NCBI GenBank assembly: GCA_905214195.1
Contig: CAJMLH010000001.1
Location: forward strand, 31,314-95,313
Source: an uncultured bacterium
GTDB taxonomy: Bacteria > Bacillota > Clostridia > Peptostreptococcales > Anaerovoracaceae
Direction: 5' to 3'
Length of the DNA stretch: 64,000 nt
Shown here piece after piece: positions 25,324 to 33,732 of this stretch (its first letter is position 1; every line of letters starts with the position of its first letter). Position numbers and translations under genes: made by a program. The notes beneath the pieces were generated by a model, which searched no databases, was not told the origin of the DNA, and saw only the letters and a list, made by a program, of their open reading frames with translations.

Positions 25324-26205
25324 ATGAAGAGACTATTGAGAAAGTCAGCAGTTATCATATATATAATAAGCACTGTTTGTTTTTGCATGGCATATGTAAA
25401 TAACTCGGATAGGGCAGAAGACACAAGTGGCGGCAGAAATGTTTCAGCCACTGACTTTGGAGTAATGTGTATAAATGCATCCTATCCCTCTATGGGAATA
25501 GAGCTTGCAGATTCAAGAGATAATGAAGTTCCGCAGGAAGAGGTAACGGATTTGAAAAAGGATGAATCCACAGAAAGTAATAATCAGCAGCCTGATGTAA
25601 GCAGCGGAGAGCCGGAAGTTCTTATAGTTCATACTCATGCAACTGAATCCTACCTGCCTCAGTCAGGGGGTAATTTTCATTCAAGAGAAGAAGAAAACAC
25701 AGTAAGAGATGTAGGCAATATATTGGCACAGGCATTGGAAAAGCAAGGTGTTGCTGTGGTACATGATAAGACCTTACATGATTATCCTTCATATAATAAT
25801 TCTTACGGCAGATCATATGCAACAACTCAGGAACTTCTTAAAAAATATCCTTCCGTAAAATGTGTAATAGATTTGCACAGAGATGCGATAGCTGCTGAAA
25901 CTCCGGCGGCTACCGTATCTGTGGGCGGCAGAACATGCGCCAAATATTCTTATGTCGTAAGTACAGGTACGACTACATATCAGTCCAATTTGGCTTTTGT
26001 AAAAAGTTTAAATGAGATAGCACAAAGCAGATATAACGGATTTACCGGAAAAGTTATAGAAAGAAGTTACAAATATAATCAGGACCTTTCCTCCCAATAT
26101 ATTTTACTTGAGATAGGGTATAACAGAAACCAGATAGATGACTGCCGCAATACAGCAGACATAATAGGAAATGTTTTGGGAGAGGTTTTAAAAAACCAAA
26201 GATAA
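25324..26205 (+). CDS. spoIIP: Stage II sporulation protein P
   Basis: Peptidoglycan amidase/endopeptidase of the SpoIID-SpoIIM-SpoIIP engulfment machine. 293 residues: an N-terminal membrane anchor (residues about 8-24), a variable linker, and the SpoIIP catalytic domain with LIVHTHATESY (metal-binding His/Glu), IDLHRDAI, and ILLEIGYNRN with the catalytic Glu. Short compared with B. subtilis (about 400) because of a brief linker. GAGGGGG precedes the ATG; 28 bases after gpr. Confidence 0.94.
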   Translation: MKRLLRKSAVIIYIISTVCFCMAYVNNSDRAEDTSGGRNVSATDFGVMCINASYPSMGIELADSRDNEVPQEEVTDLKKDESTESNNQQPDVSSGEPEVLIVHTHATESYLPQSGGNFHSREEENTVRDVGNILAQALEKQGVAVVHDKTLHDYPSYNNSYGRSYATTQELLKKYPSVKCVIDLHRDAIAAETPAATVSVGGRTCAKYSYVVSTGTTTYQSNLAFVKSLNEIAQSRYNGFTGKVIERSYKYNQDLSSQYILLEIGYNRNQIDDCRNTADIIGNVLGEVLKNQR

Positions 26206-26267
26206 AAGGTTACATCGCCGTAGAGATTTGTGCGTATGACATATTATAGGAAACGGAGGAAAGAGTT

Positions 26268-26429
26268 TTGAAAAATTTAAGACTGTTTTTTACGGTAATG
26301 GTTTTATTTTTCATAATTACTTTGTCCATCCTTACCATAGACAGAAACGGGGCATATATGTACTGCGCAGAAGATACAATTAGCGAAAGACTACAAGTTT
26401 TCATTGAAAAGCTGATGGATTTACATTAA
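26268..26429 (+). CDS. Small single-pass membrane protein between spoIIP and lepA
   Basis: 53 residues from TTG 26268, with an excellent GGAGGA at 26255-26260 (7 bases away). The N-terminal 24 residues are a basic-hydrophobic anchor (LRLFFTVMVLFFIITLSIL), followed by a short polar extracytoplasmic tail with one Cys. No family recognised. Position between a sporulation gene and lepA, and co-orientation, suggest co-transcription with gpr-spoIIP. Confidence 0.6.
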   Translation: MKNLRLFFTVMVLFFIITLSILTIDRNGAYMYCAEDTISERLQVFIEKLMDLH

Positions 26430-26467
26430 AATATAATGTTAGATACTTATATTTTAGTGAGGAAAAA

Positions 26468-28285
26468 ATGGCAAATAAAAATTATCAGAGATATATAAGA
26501 AATTTCAGCATAATAGCGCATATAGACCATGGTAAGTCTACGCTGGCAGACAGAATCATAGAAAAAACAGGACTGGTTCAGCATAGAGATATGAAAGAAC
26601 AGTTTCTTGATAATATGGATCTTGAGAGAGAAAGAGGAATCACCATCAAGCTACAGACGACGAGGCTTGTCTACAGCAGCAGAGACGGACATGAATATAT
26701 ACTCAATTTAATTGACACACCGGGGCATGTGGACTTTAACTATGAGGTTTCAAGAAGCCTTGCCGCATGTGAGGGAGCGGTGCTTGTAGTAGATGCTACT
26801 CAGGGAGTGGAAGCCCAGACTCTTGCAAATGTGTATTTGGCTCTCGACGAGGATCTTGAAATTCTTCCTGTTCTAAACAAGATAGACCTTGCTTCTGCAA
26901 GACCTGATGAGACAAAAGAAGAAATAGAAGAAGTTATAGGACTTGATGCTTCTGAGGCTCCTTTGATTTCGGCAAAGGAGGGTCTTGGAATAGAAGATCT
27001 GCTTGAAAAAGTAGTAGAGGTTATTCCTCCGCCGTCAGGAAACCCGGACGGCAAGCTTAAAGCGCTGATTTTCGATTCCAAGTATGATAACTACAAGGGT
27101 GTAATAATCTACACAAGAGTTATAGACGGCGAAGTCAAAAAAGGCGATATAATAAGGCTTATGAATACCGGCAAAAAATACGAAGTTACCGAAGTCGGAG
27201 TATGTGCTCCCGGCCCGGTTGCAACGGAGGTTTTAAGAGCAGGAGAAGTAGGATATATATGCGGAAGTATAAAACAGGTATCAGATGCAAGAGTGGGAGA
27301 CACCATAACTCTTGATAATGACCCTACTGAAGAAATGCTCCCCGGATATAAAAAAGCTCAGTCTATGGTATATTGCGGAATTTATCCGGCAGAGGGAGAA
27401 AAATATGAAAATGTCAAAGACGCATTGGAAAAATTGCAGGTAAATGATGCTGCTTTTAACTTTGAGCCCGAAACATCCACCGCTTTGGGATTTGGCTTTA
27501 GGTGCGGTTTTCTTGGGCTGCTTCATATGGAAATCATAGTGGAAAGACTTGAGCGTGAATTTAATTTGGCAGTTATTACAACATCGCCAAGCGTTATATA
27601 CAGAGTTGTAAAAGCAGACGGAACCGTTGAAATGATACAGAATCCGACCAATTTACCATCTGCTCAGGAAATAAGCTACATAGAGGAACCTATGGTCAAG
27701 GCAGATATTATGATTCCAAAGGAATATGTAGGCAGCATAATGGAATTGTGCCAAGAGCGCCGAGGAAAAATGATTCATATGGAATATATCACAGAGACCA
27801 GAGTTCAGCTCCATTATGAAATGCCTCTTAACGAAGTAATATACGATTTCTTTGACGCACTTAAGTCAAAGACAAGAGGATATGGCTCTCTCGACTATGA
27901 ATTTATACGCTATGAACGCTCAAATGTGGTAAAGATGGACATACTCCTTAACAAAGACCTTGTAGATGCCTTTTCTATGATAGTTCATGAATCCAAGGCT
28001 TATGCAAGGGGGCGTTTTGTCTGTGAAAAACTTAAAGAAATAATACCGATGCATCAGTTTGAAGTGCCTATTCAGGCTGCAATCGGTCAGAAAGTCATAG
28101 CAAGAGAAACAGTTAAGGCTTACAGAAAAGATGTAATTGCCAAGTGTTACGGCGGAGATATTTCAAGAAAGAAAAAGCTTCTTGAAAAGCAAAAAGAGGG
28201 TAAAAAGAGAATGAGACAGTTCGGAACCGTAGAAGTGCCGCAGGAAGCATTTACTGCTGTTTTGAAGTATGACGAAAACAAATAA
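26468..28285 (+). CDS. lepA: Elongation factor 4 (LepA)
   Basis: Ribosome-bound translational GTPase that assists translation under stress and initiation/assembly. 605 residues, standard length. G1 is AHIDHGKSTLADR (about residues 17-29), G3 is DTPGHVDF, and G4 is NKIDL. The LepA-specific C-terminal domain is present, with KVIARETVKAYRKDV and CYGGDISRKKKLLEKQKEGK, the latter quoted in part. GTGAGGAA precedes the ATG. Confidence 0.97.
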   Translation: MANKNYQRYIRNFSIIAHIDHGKSTLADRIIEKTGLVQHRDMKEQFLDNMDLERERGITIKLQTTRLVYSSRDGHEYILNLIDTPGHVDFNYEVSRSLAACEGAVLVVDATQGVEAQTLANVYLALDEDLEILPVLNKIDLASARPDETKEEIEEVIGLDASEAPLISAKEGLGIEDLLEKVVEVIPPPSGNPDGKLKALIFDSKYDNYKGVIIYTRVIDGEVKKGDIIRLMNTGKKYEVTEVGVCAPGPVATEVLRAGEVGYICGSIKQVSDARVGDTITLDNDPTEEMLPGYKKAQSMVYCGIYPAEGEKYENVKDALEKLQVNDAAFNFEPETSTALGFGFRCGFLGLLHMEIIVERLEREFNLAVITTSPSVIYRVVKADGTVEMIQNPTNLPSAQEISYIEEPMVKADIMIPKEYVGSIMELCQERRGKMIHMEYITETRVQLHYEMPLNEVIYDFFDALKSKTRGYGSLDYEFIRYERSNVVKMDILLNKDLVDAFSMIVHESKAYARGRFVCEKLKEIIPMHQFEVPIQAAIGQKVIARETVKAYRKDVIAKCYGGDISRKKKLLEKQKEGKKRMRQFGTVEVPQEAFTAVLKYDENK

Positions 28286-28308
28286 TTAATTTAGTACGGA
28301 GAAGAAAA

Positions 28309-29499
28309 ATGGCAGCCGGAATATACATACATATCCCATTTTGCATAAAAAAGTGCTTTTACTGTGATTTTTTTTCACTGCCCGGGGACGATTACAAGCT
28401 TCGCAGAGAATATACGAGAGCATTGATATATGAAATAACTTTTTACGGAGAACGATACGGAAAAAATCTTAAGGCGGACACCGTGTTTTTCGGCGGGGGG
28501 ACACCCAGCCTTATGGAACCCGGATTTATATCAAAGATAATGGAGGCGCTGAACAAAAATTTTGATATAGCCTCCGATGCGGAAATTACTATGGAGTGCA
28601 ACCCGGCCACCTTGACACCGGAAAAACTCAAGGGTTACAGAGCTGCCGGGATAAATCGCCTTAGTATAGGAGCCCAGTCCTTTAACGATGAGGTTTTGCA
28701 AAAATTAGGCAGAATTCACAAAGCAGAAGATATAGAAAAAACTGTTGACCTTGCAAGGCAAGCCGGGTTTGATAACATGAACATGGATTTGATGTTTGCA
28801 GTGCCGGGACTTACTCTCAAAGAGTGGAGAAAAACCATTAAACAAGCATTGGGAATGAAGCCTGAGCACATTTCGTTTTATAGTCTTGAGATTTCGGAAG
28901 AAACGGTTTTCGGACATATGGTTTCTGAGGGAAAGATGAAAGAAACTCCGGTAGAAAAAGACAGGCGTATGTACCATGAGGCAGTGGAAGCGTTTAAAGA
29001 AGCCGGGTTTAATCATTATGAAATTTCCAATGCAGCTCTTCCTAAAAGAGAATGCAGACATAATCTTAAATATTGGAGATTCTCTGACTATCTGGGACTT
29101 GGAGCTTCGGCACATTCTTTTATAAATAAGGTTAGATTTTCCAATGTAAGTGATGTCAGCCAATATATTGATGCAATGAACAAGCAAGATATGGCGAGGG
29201 GGACACAGCTTGGGGATTCGGATGTAATAGGTGCCGGTTGCATAGATTATTTTCATGTCAACTCCGGCATGGACAGTATTGGAGAGTACACCTTTACGGC
29301 ACTGAGGACGAAAAACGGTGTGGATTTTAGAGATTTTGAAAAAAGATTCAAAAATTATTTCTGGGATGTTTTCGGAAAAGAAAGAAACAAATTTGAAGAG
29401 TATGTCAGAAACGGGTATGCCCGGTCGGACAGCAGACATATAGCACTTACATACAAAGGTATAGATATTTCAAATAAGATAATGGCACTGTTTGTATAA
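28309..29499 (+). CDS. hemW: Radical SAM heme chaperone HemW
   Basis: Coproporphyrinogen-oxidase-like radical SAM protein, now regarded as a heme chaperone. 396 residues. The N-terminal YIHIPFCIKKCFYCDFFS has the CxxxCxxC 4Fe-4S motif; FGGGTPS, EITMECNPATLT and RLSIGAQSF (SAM-binding strands) follow, with the family C-terminal domain. It lacks the additional N-terminal extension of true HemN, supporting HemW. The lepA-hemW order is highly conserved in Firmicutes. Confidence 0.92.
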   Translation: MAAGIYIHIPFCIKKCFYCDFFSLPGDDYKLRREYTRALIYEITFYGERYGKNLKADTVFFGGGTPSLMEPGFISKIMEALNKNFDIASDAEITMECNPATLTPEKLKGYRAAGINRLSIGAQSFNDEVLQKLGRIHKAEDIEKTVDLARQAGFDNMNMDLMFAVPGLTLKEWRKTIKQALGMKPEHISFYSLEISEETVFGHMVSEGKMKETPVEKDRRMYHEAVEAFKEAGFNHYEISNAALPKRECRHNLKYWRFSDYLGLGASAHSFINKVRFSNVSDVSQYIDAMNKQDMARGTQLGDSDVIGAGCIDYFHVNSGMDSIGEYTFTALRTKNGVDFRDFEKRFKNYFWDVFGKERNKFEEYVRNGYARSDSRHIALTYKGIDISNKIMALFV

Positions 29500-29523
29500 G
29501 AACAGCTTGCAGGGAGGTATTTA

Positions 29524-31014
29524 ATGAGAAAATATATTATGGCGCTGGATCAGGGGACGACAAGTTCCAGATGTATAATTTATGATAAAAAAGGCAATAT
29601 GGTAAGCGTTGCTCAAAAGGAATTTACTCAGTATTATCCAAAGGACGGATGGGTAGAACATGATGCAATGGAAATATGGTCTACTCAGATGGGTGTGGCT
29701 CAGGAGGCACTTCTTAAGATAGGCTGTACATACAAAAATATAGAGGCAATAGGAATTACCAATCAGAGAGAAACTACAGTCGTATGGGATAAGGAGACAG
29801 GAATCCCTGTATATAATGCAATCGTATGGCAATGCCGAAGAACGGCCGGTTACTGTGATAAGTTGGCAGAGGAGGGGTATGGCGACATGATACGCCAAAA
29901 GACAGGACTTCTTATAGACGCTTATTTCAGCGGCACCAAACTCAGATGGATTCTTGAAAATGTTCCTGATGCACGGCGCAAGGCGGAAGAGGGAAAATTG
30001 CTTTTCGGAACTATTGAAACATGGCTAATCTGGAAAATGACCGGAGGCCGTGTTCATGTGACTGATTATTCCAATGCTTCAAGAACTATGATGTTCAATA
30101 TAAATACTTTGGAATGGGATGATGAAATCCTTTCGATCCTTGATATACCTCGCTCGATGCTGCCTGAACCAAAGCCGTCAAGCTGCATATACGGCATGAC
30201 CGACGACACTATATTCGGAGGACCTATTAAAATATCAGGAGCGGCAGGAGATCAGCAGGCGGCATTGTTTGGACAGACCTGCTTTGAACCGGGAGAAGGA
30301 AAAAACACATACGGAACAGGCTGCTTTTTACTTATGAATACGGGAGAAAAACCGGTGCTTTCTAAAAACGGTCTTGTGACTACCATTGCATGGGGACTTG
30401 ACGGAAAGGTAAATTATGCCTTAGAAGGCTCTGTTTTCGTGTGTGGTGCAGCAATACAGTGGCTTCGTGATGAAATAGATATTATTGAAAAGTCATCGGA
30501 TTCAGAGGAGATGGCCCTATCTGTACCGGACTCATGCGGGCTGTATGTTGTACCTGCTTTTGTAGGCCTTGGGGCGCCTTACTGGGACCCTTATGCAAGA
30601 GGAGCCATCCTTGGTATAACAAGGGGAGCAGGAAAAAATCATCTTGTAAGAGCTACTCTTGAATCATTGGCATATCAGACCAGCGACCTTATAAAGGCTA
30701 TGACGGAAGATTTGGGTAGCTGCCTTGTATCTCTCAAAGTGGACGGAGGTGCATGTGCCAACAACTTTTTGATGCAGTTTCAGTCTGATATTTTAGACTG
30801 CAAGGTTGAAAGACCGGTATGCATAGAAACTACTTCTCTTGGTGCGGCATATCTGGCAGGTTTGGCGACAGGTTTTTGGAAAAGCAAAGATGATGTAATC
30901 CAAAACTGGCAGATTGATCGTACATTTGAACCCCGTATGGATGATAAAGAACGCACGGAGAAATTGAAAGGCTGGGAGAAAGCCGTAAGCCGTGTGAGAG
31001 ATTGGGCGAAATAG
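29524..31014 (+). CDS. glpK: Glycerol kinase
   Basis: ATP + glycerol to glycerol 3-phosphate; FGGY/ASKHA fold. 496 residues, standard. N-terminal ALDQGTTSSRCI (phosphate-1 loop), TNQRETTVVWD, an aromatic GWVEHD glycerol-site segment, and C-terminal GLGAPYWDPYARGAILGITRG and LKVDGGACANNFLMQFQSD. GGGAGG precedes ATG 29524, 24 bases after hemW. No glpF or glpD is visible; its location between hemW and hrcA is unusual. Confidence 0.96.
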   Translation: MRKYIMALDQGTTSSRCIIYDKKGNMVSVAQKEFTQYYPKDGWVEHDAMEIWSTQMGVAQEALLKIGCTYKNIEAIGITNQRETTVVWDKETGIPVYNAIVWQCRRTAGYCDKLAEEGYGDMIRQKTGLLIDAYFSGTKLRWILENVPDARRKAEEGKLLFGTIETWLIWKMTGGRVHVTDYSNASRTMMFNINTLEWDDEILSILDIPRSMLPEPKPSSCIYGMTDDTIFGGPIKISGAAGDQQAALFGQTCFEPGEGKNTYGTGCFLLMNTGEKPVLSKNGLVTTIAWGLDGKVNYALEGSVFVCGAAIQWLRDEIDIIEKSSDSEEMALSVPDSCGLYVVPAFVGLGAPYWDPYARGAILGITRGAGKNHLVRATLESLAYQTSDLIKAMTEDLGSCLVSLKVDGGACANNFLMQFQSDILDCKVERPVCIETTSLGAAYLAGLATGFWKSKDDVIQNWQIDRTFEPRMDDKERTEKLKGWEKAVSRVRDWAK

Positions 31015-31032
31015 AAAACGCTGTAATAAATG

Positions 31033-31072
31033 TTGAGGTAGCTGAAAAAGCTTCAGCCGCCTCAATTTTTTA
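31033..31072 (+). terminator. Intrinsic terminator of the lepA-hemW-glpK unit
   Basis: TTGAGGTAGCTGAA pairs with TTCAGCCGCCTCAA, followed by a T-run. Nearly the same sequence recurs at 39815-39854. Confidence 0.85.
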
Positions 31073-31084
31073 TTGTCCGAAGAC

Positions 31085-31119
31085 CTATAGTATAGGAAAG
31101 AAAATCAGGCATAAGGACT
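31085..31119 (+). repeat. Dispersed intergenic repeat, copy 1
   Basis: CTATAGTATAGGAAAG and the next 19 bases match 27 of 35 positions with 39914-39948. Each copy lies downstream of a near-identical terminator. Together the copies bracket the 31.3-39.8 kb accessory block. Confidence 0.5.
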
Positions 31120-31151
31120 ACACAAATGCAATAAAGGTATCCGTAGGCACT

Positions 31152-31177
31152 TGAACTGTAACCCATAGAGTGGGCAC
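31152..31177. mobile_element. IS3-family-like terminal sequence, copy 3
   Basis: TGAACTGTAACCCATAGAGT followed by GGGCAC, closely similar to the sequence at 8977. No transposase ORF is nearby; probably a solo or decayed insertion end. Confidence 0.35.
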
Positions 31178-31277
31178 GAATATGAAAGCAGAAAACTTAA
31201 AAAAGAGTTGCCGGAGCTTTTCGCTTATAAGATGCATATTATAGCCGGGAAATCTGTTAACAGCCAAGATAACAATA

Positions 31278-31299
31278 AAAAGGCGGCTTGCGCCGCCTC
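31278..31299 (-). terminator. Terminator of the minus-strand MFS/YitT unit
   Basis: AGGCGGC, loop TTGC, GCCGCCT at 31281-31298. On the minus strand the stem is followed at once by TTTTTATT, just after the MFS stop codon at 31334. Confidence 0.75.
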
Positions 31300-31333
31300 T
31301 CTGACTTTTTATTAGAAATGTACAGGATAAATA

Positions 31334-32611
31334 TTATTTGGTTTCGGGTGCATTTTCGTTTTTGGCAGCATTGAGGCTCTTCACTTTCTTTGCAAGAGTG
31401 AGTGAAAGAACAACTGCCAGTACGCAGCAGATTCCGAAGAATATGAACATTCTGAAATATCCGGCTTCCTCTCCTAAATTGTCGAGCCAGCCACCTATCA
31501 TTGCAGGAACAAAAAGGTCAGGCAGATAGATTACCATTGAAGCAAGACCTATTGCAGTCGCAGCATAAGAGATAGGAATGTTGATTTCGTTAAGGATAGA
31601 CCACATTACACCATAAAGCATCATGGCAAATGCAGAAGCAAGCATTGATATTGTTATTGCAATGACAACGCTTCCCTCACCCGCAGGAATCTGGGTAGTT
31701 ATAAAGAATAATGCGCCTAAAATTATGAAACCGTATCCATAAAGTTTTAAAGTGGATTTGAGCAGCTTATCTGCAATATATCCGCCAAGAGGTGACAGGA
31801 AGTAAAGGACATATCCTCTGATAATTCCTAAGAAAGCTGAATCTGAAACATCCATACCAACCTGTGATGACAGATAAGGTGTAAAATATGTCACATTACT
31901 GTATATAGTGTAAATCAGGAACATTATAATTGACGCCCACCATAAGTAAGGATTTCTTATAGCTTTGCCTACATCACTGAGCTTGAATTTGTCCTCTTCT
32001 GCAATTTCACTTATTGCGGTTTTGTCTTCTTTAAAAGTTATCTGAACAAGAATGCCTGCCAGAATAACAGCAACGGACATTGCAATAATTGTTCTGAACA
32101 TTGCCTCGTGATTGTCATCGCTGGAAGCATAAAGGCGCCAGAAGATAACGCTGCAAACAAGGCTTATAATTGAGCCAAGTGCATAATACCATCCATAGGT
32201 GGAACCTGAGTTTTCCTTACCGCCTAACAGTCTTAAGCCCTTGTTGAGAGCTGTCCAGAATACAAAGCTTGTGGTAAGAGCGAACAGGAAGAAAACTATC
32301 AGGGCTGTAATGTAATTCATTGAGAAAGCCATTATGAAGCCTAAGACTCCTGTTCCCAGCAGAGAAAGCACAAGCATTTTCTTTGTCGAAAACTTATCTG
32401 CCATAATTCCGCCCGGAATATAAAGAATAAGACATCCGATAGCATATGCGGAAAGCAGGAAGCCTGCCTGTGCATTGGTCATATCAAAAGCAGGAAGGAA
32501 CTTATCATAATAAATGTACTTTATGTAAGGTAGTTCGTAAATGACACTGCCTGCAATTGAGAATGATATGATTGCGATAAAAGTTTCAAGATTTAAGTGC
32601 GATTTTTTCAT
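31334..32611 (-). CDS. MFS transporter
   Basis: 425 residues, 12 predicted membrane helices. The loop between helices 2 and 3 has GGIMADKFSTKK, the major-facilitator signature. It is paralogous to the MFS at 35750 (same MTNAQAGFLLS / ITDGQAGELLS start of helix 2 and the same A-D-(K/R)-F loop). The substrate is not evident; the context (peptidase, amidohydrolase) suggests organic acids, amino acids or small peptides. It lies 41 bases after yitT in the same direction. Confidence 0.85.
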   Translation of the reverse strand: MKKSHLNLETFIAIISFSIAGSVIYELPYIKYIYYDKFLPAFDMTNAQAGFLLSAYAIGCLILYIPGGIMADKFSTKKMLVLSLLGTGVLGFIMAFSMNYITALIVFFLFALTTSFVFWTALNKGLRLLGGKENSGSTYGWYYALGSIISLVCSVIFWRLYASSDDNHEAMFRTIIAMSVAVILAGILVQITFKEDKTAISEIAEEDKFKLSDVGKAIRNPYLWWASIIMFLIYTIYSNVTYFTPYLSSQVGMDVSDSAFLGIIRGYVLYFLSPLGGYIADKLLKSTLKLYGYGFIILGALFFITTQIPAGEGSVVIAITISMLASAFAMMLYGVMWSILNEINIPISYAATAIGLASMVIYLPDLFVPAMIGGWLDNLGEEAGYFRMFIFFGICCVLAVVLSLTLAKKVKSLNAAKNENAPETK

Positions 32612-32652
32612 ATCGGTCTCCTTTTCATAAATTTAAAAGCGATAACTTATAT

Positions 32653-33558
32653 TTAATCGTTGATCGTTCCTGTCAAGTTTATATCATCAAATCCGTTGCC
32701 TATAATTTCATTGGCAGGAACTAAAACGACAAATGCATTAGGGTCAAATTTATGTACAAGTGCTTTGAGAATCGGCGTTTCACCCGGTTTTACAACAGTA
32801 AGAAGAATTTCTCTTGTTGAGTTGGAAAATTTGCCGGTTCCGTTTACGGAGGTTACACCTCTATTCATATCAGTTAAAATTGCGTCGGTTATTTTATCTG
32901 CATTTTCATCTGCAAATATATAAAACATCTGTGCTCTGTTAAAACCGCTTGTAAGCTTATCTGTTACGATTGAACTCATTGCGATAGCCATAATTGCATA
33001 TATTCCGGCACCTATATCGCCGTAAACTATCATTGCGAAAACAACTATTGTTCCATCTATAATCATATACAGAGAGCCTATGCTGAGAGTCTTTGCTTTT
33101 GTTATAATTATTTTTGCAAGAAGATCAGTACCTCCGGTGGACATTCGTACTTTTATAGCAAGAGCTGAGGAAGAACCGTAAAGAATTCCTCCGAAAACAA
33201 CAGCCACTATTTTATCTTCGGTTATACATGGCAGAAAAGACAATACATCCACAATAAGAGAATATACTGCCGTAGTAATAAGCGCCATGAATACATAAGT
33301 TTTGCCTTTTATTTTTATACCCATCAAGGCTATAGGTACGGTCATGGCAAGGACTGTAAGTCCTATGGGCCAATTAAAATAATAGTTTAGTACAGTACCT
33401 ATTCCGGCAAGCCCTCCGGCAGCAATATTGTTTCCGACATAAAAGAGGTTTAATGCAAGTGCATAGCCTATATCTGCGATAAGCAAAAACAAAACTTGCT
33501 TTAATGAAATGCCGACTTTGGCAGACAGTTTGTTATCACTGCTTTTACACTGCTTCAT
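32653..33558 (-). CDS. YitT-family membrane protein (DUF161 + DUF2179)
   Basis: 301 residues: five to six hydrophobic segments in residues 20-200 including NNIAAGGLAGIGTVLNYYF and MSTGGTDLLAKII, the two DUF161 glycine-rich motifs, and a soluble C-terminal DUF2179 domain (about 215-295) with GVTSVNGTGKFSN. Family members are proposed transporters or regulators of unknown substrate. GAGGAG precedes the ATG. Divergent from the S9 peptidase gene across an operator-like region. Confidence 0.85.
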   Translation of the reverse strand: MKQCKSSDNKLSAKVGISLKQVLFLLIADIGYALALNLFYVGNNIAAGGLAGIGTVLNYYFNWPIGLTVLAMTVPIALMGIKIKGKTYVFMALITTAVYSLIVDVLSFLPCITEDKIVAVVFGGILYGSSSALAIKVRMSTGGTDLLAKIIITKAKTLSIGSLYMIIDGTIVVFAMIVYGDIGAGIYAIMAIAMSSIVTDKLTSGFNRAQMFYIFADENADKITDAILTDMNRGVTSVNGTGKFSNSTREILLTVVKPGETPILKALVHKFDPNAFVVLVPANEIIGNGFDDINLTGTIND

Positions 33559-33621
33559 TGAAATCTCCTCTGATATTAGTTATAAGACAAATATACCCTA
33601 AAGACCGCCTTTGATAAAGTG

Positions 33622-33672
33622 CCAAAATGCATTTTTGGAATAGTCCAAAAATGTACTTTTATTATTTTGGAC
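33622..33672. promoter_or_regulatory. Operator-like repeats in the yitT / S9 peptidase divergent region
   Basis: CCAAAATGCATTTTTGG (33622-33638) is a near-palindrome. GTCCAAAA (33643-33650) and TTTTGGAC (33665-33672) form an 8-bp-arm inverted repeat; CCAAAATGCATTTT and CCAAAAATGTACTTTT are also direct repeats. A regulator site is likely; the MocR-like protein at 37028 is the obvious candidate. Confidence 0.5.
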
Positions 33673-33732
33673 TTTGTTATAAAATAAAAGAAAATAAAAG
33701 AAGGTTCCTTAGCATGATTCGAGGAGGATTTT

